Assembly (NCBI GenBank): GCA_900769965.1
Contig: CAAGIQ010000224.1
Span: 1-5,180, forward strand
DNA from: Bacilli bacterium
GTDB taxonomy: Bacteria > Bacillota_I > Bacilli_A > RFN20 > CAG-288
DNA length: 5,180 nucleotides
Direction of reading: 5' to 3'
Made by a program: the position numbers and the translations under genes. Shown here one piece after another: positions 4,223-5,180 of this stretch (positions are counted from its first letter, which is position 1; the number at the start of each line of letters is the position of its first letter). Under the pieces are notes generated by a model. That model was not told where the DNA came from. It did no database searches and saw nothing but the letters and a program-made list of their open reading frames with translations.

Positions 4223-5180
4223 GAAAATATCTTCTTCTTTAGAAATGATACGAGTTTCGATATTATCGATAGCTTCTCTAATAAGAGGTTGGAAATCGAA
4301 CTTGGCTTCGATCTCATCGATAACTTCCTTATGTGGTTTTGTAGTAGGATTAACTACTTTGAAGATGGTGCAGCAATCCTCATAAGGTCTAATAGAGATA
4401 TCGTAAGTATCTATCTTCTTAGCTATCTTGATGATGTCAAGCTTATCGTAAGTTGCTAGAGGTCTTATTAGAGGCATCTTCAAAACCTCTTCGATAGCTT
4501 TAATCGAATGAAGGGTTTGAGAAGCTACTTGACCGATAGATTCTCCACTCGCTAAGACGATATCTTTATGAGCATGAGCTACTCTAGCAGCAATCTGAAG
4601 CATAATTCTACGCATTATAGTTATAGCGTAACTAGTTCCAGCTACCTCGTAGATTTTCTCTTGAATCTTTGTAAAAGGAACGATGTAGAGTTTGACCTCT
4701 GGTTGATAAACATTTAACTTATGAATAAGATCTTCAATCTTAACTAGAACTTGATCTGAAGTATAAGGTGGAGCTGCAAAATGAATCATCTCTAACTTTA
4801 CTCCTCTTCTCATCATCAAGAAGGAAGCAACTGGTGAATCAATTCCACCAGAGATTAACATCAACGCTTTTCCAGCAATTCCGACTGGATAACCTCCAAG
4901 TCCTTCATATACTTTTGAATAGATGTAAGCGACATCTTCTCTAATTACTATATTTATCTTGAGTTCAGGATTATGAACATCAACTTTTTTAGTGTTAGAA
5001 GGATCTATCAATATCTCTTTAGCAACGATTCTATTGATCTCATCAGAATGATATGGGAAAAGTTTATCGATTCTTTTAGAAACGACTTTAAAAGTTTTAG
5101 CGTCACTTTCAAAAGCTAACTCCTTAGCTCTCTTTTTTATGACTTCAATATCTTTTGGAAGAGATTCAACTAATGAATAA
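4220..5180 (-). CDS. thiI: tRNA 4-thiouridine synthase ThiI, 5' partial
   Basis: ThiI adenylates U8 of tRNA with ATP and receives sulfur from a cysteine desulfurase to make 4-thiouridine. In many bacteria it also supplies sulfur for the thiazole of thiamine. 319 residues are visible and the frame is open to the window edge, so the gene starts beyond 5180. Against the usual length of about 400 residues, some 75-85 are missing, mostly the N-terminal ferredoxin-like domain. Visible parts are the THUMP region (FKVVSKRIDKLFPYHSDEIN, then NPELKINIVIREDVAYIY), GGYPVGIAGKALMLI leading to the PP-loop SGGIDSPVA (SGGIDS at visible residues 110-115), and YEDCCTIFKVVNPTTKP (cysteines at 269-270). The protein ends about 50 residues later without the rhodanese domain of the E. 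coli enzyme, as in Bacillus-type ThiI. TTG at 5011 gives a shorter 263-residue reading that would cut through the THUMP domain, so it is not the start. Convergent with the phosphofructokinase gene. Confidence 0.96.
   Translation of the reverse strand, partial: YSLVESLPKDIEVIKKRAKELAFESDAKTFKVVSKRIDKLFPYHSDEINRIVAKEILIDPSNTKKVDVHNPELKINIVIREDVAYIYSKVYEGLGGYPVGIAGKALMLISGGIDSPVASFLMMRRGVKLEMIHFAAPPYTSDQVLVKIEDLIHKLNVYQPEVKLYIVPFTKIQEKIYEVAGTSYAITIMRRIMLQIAARVAHAHKDIVLASGESIGQVASQTLHSIKAIEEVLKMPLIRPLATYDKLDIIKIAKKIDTYDISIRPYEDCCTIFKVVNPTTKPHKEVIDEIEAKFDFQPLIREAIDNIETRIISKEEDIF

Noticed and set aside
4169..4459. Plus-strand open frame of 96 codons antisense to thiI
   Set aside because: It starts inside the phosphofructokinase terminator, overlaps a well-conserved thiI on the other strand and resembles no family.

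Overview
The window looks like chromosomal DNA from a low-GC Gram-positive-type bacterium (Bacillota in the broad sense, possibly a lineage near Erysipelotrichia or the Mollicutes). This rests on the AT-rich sequence, strong AGGAGG-type ribosome binding sites, the infC-rpmI-rplT gene order behind a terminator-bearing leader, and a ThiI that ends without a rhodanese domain. All six tryptophans I can place are TGG. No in-frame TGA occurs in any gene, and every visible stop is TAA or TAG. This favours the standard bacterial code over mycoplasma code 4. The lineage is inference.

Layout. 1-126 has no recognisable gene, only two open but unsupported reading frames at the left edge. 127-155 is a near-consensus sigma-A promoter. 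It is followed by a roughly 150-base leader containing two hairpins and an intrinsic terminator, the arrangement expected of an L20-type autoregulatory attenuator. Then come infC (309-860, starting at the rare codon ATC), rpmI (872-1072) and rplT (1089-1445), closed by a terminator at 1465-1490. 1529-2824 encodes a predicted surface lipoprotein: a signal peptide with lipobox cysteine, a serine-rich linker made of a 22-residue tandem repeat, and a ComEC-type metallo-beta-lactamase-fold domain. It has its own terminator at 2826-2852. 2922-4157 encodes a phosphofructokinase whose active-site motifs predict use of pyrophosphate. A promoter and an 8-bp inverted repeat lie just upstream. Its terminator (4163-4187) faces the convergent thiI (4220-5180, minus strand, 5' end beyond the window), whose own terminator hairpin overlaps its stop codon.

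How the genes fit together. The first three form a translation operon: IF3 plus the 50S proteins L35 and L20, with L20 the likely feedback regulator. The lipoprotein and phosphofructokinase genes each have their own terminator and look like independent single-gene units. ThiI serves tRNA 4-thiouridine (and possibly thiazole) synthesis. Most of the window is housekeeping. The less ordinary parts are the leader RNA with three copies of ACCCGC, the secreted repeat-linker hydrolase, and the palindromic site over the phosphofructokinase promoter. I see no CRISPR array, tRNA, rRNA, insertion sequence or phage gene.
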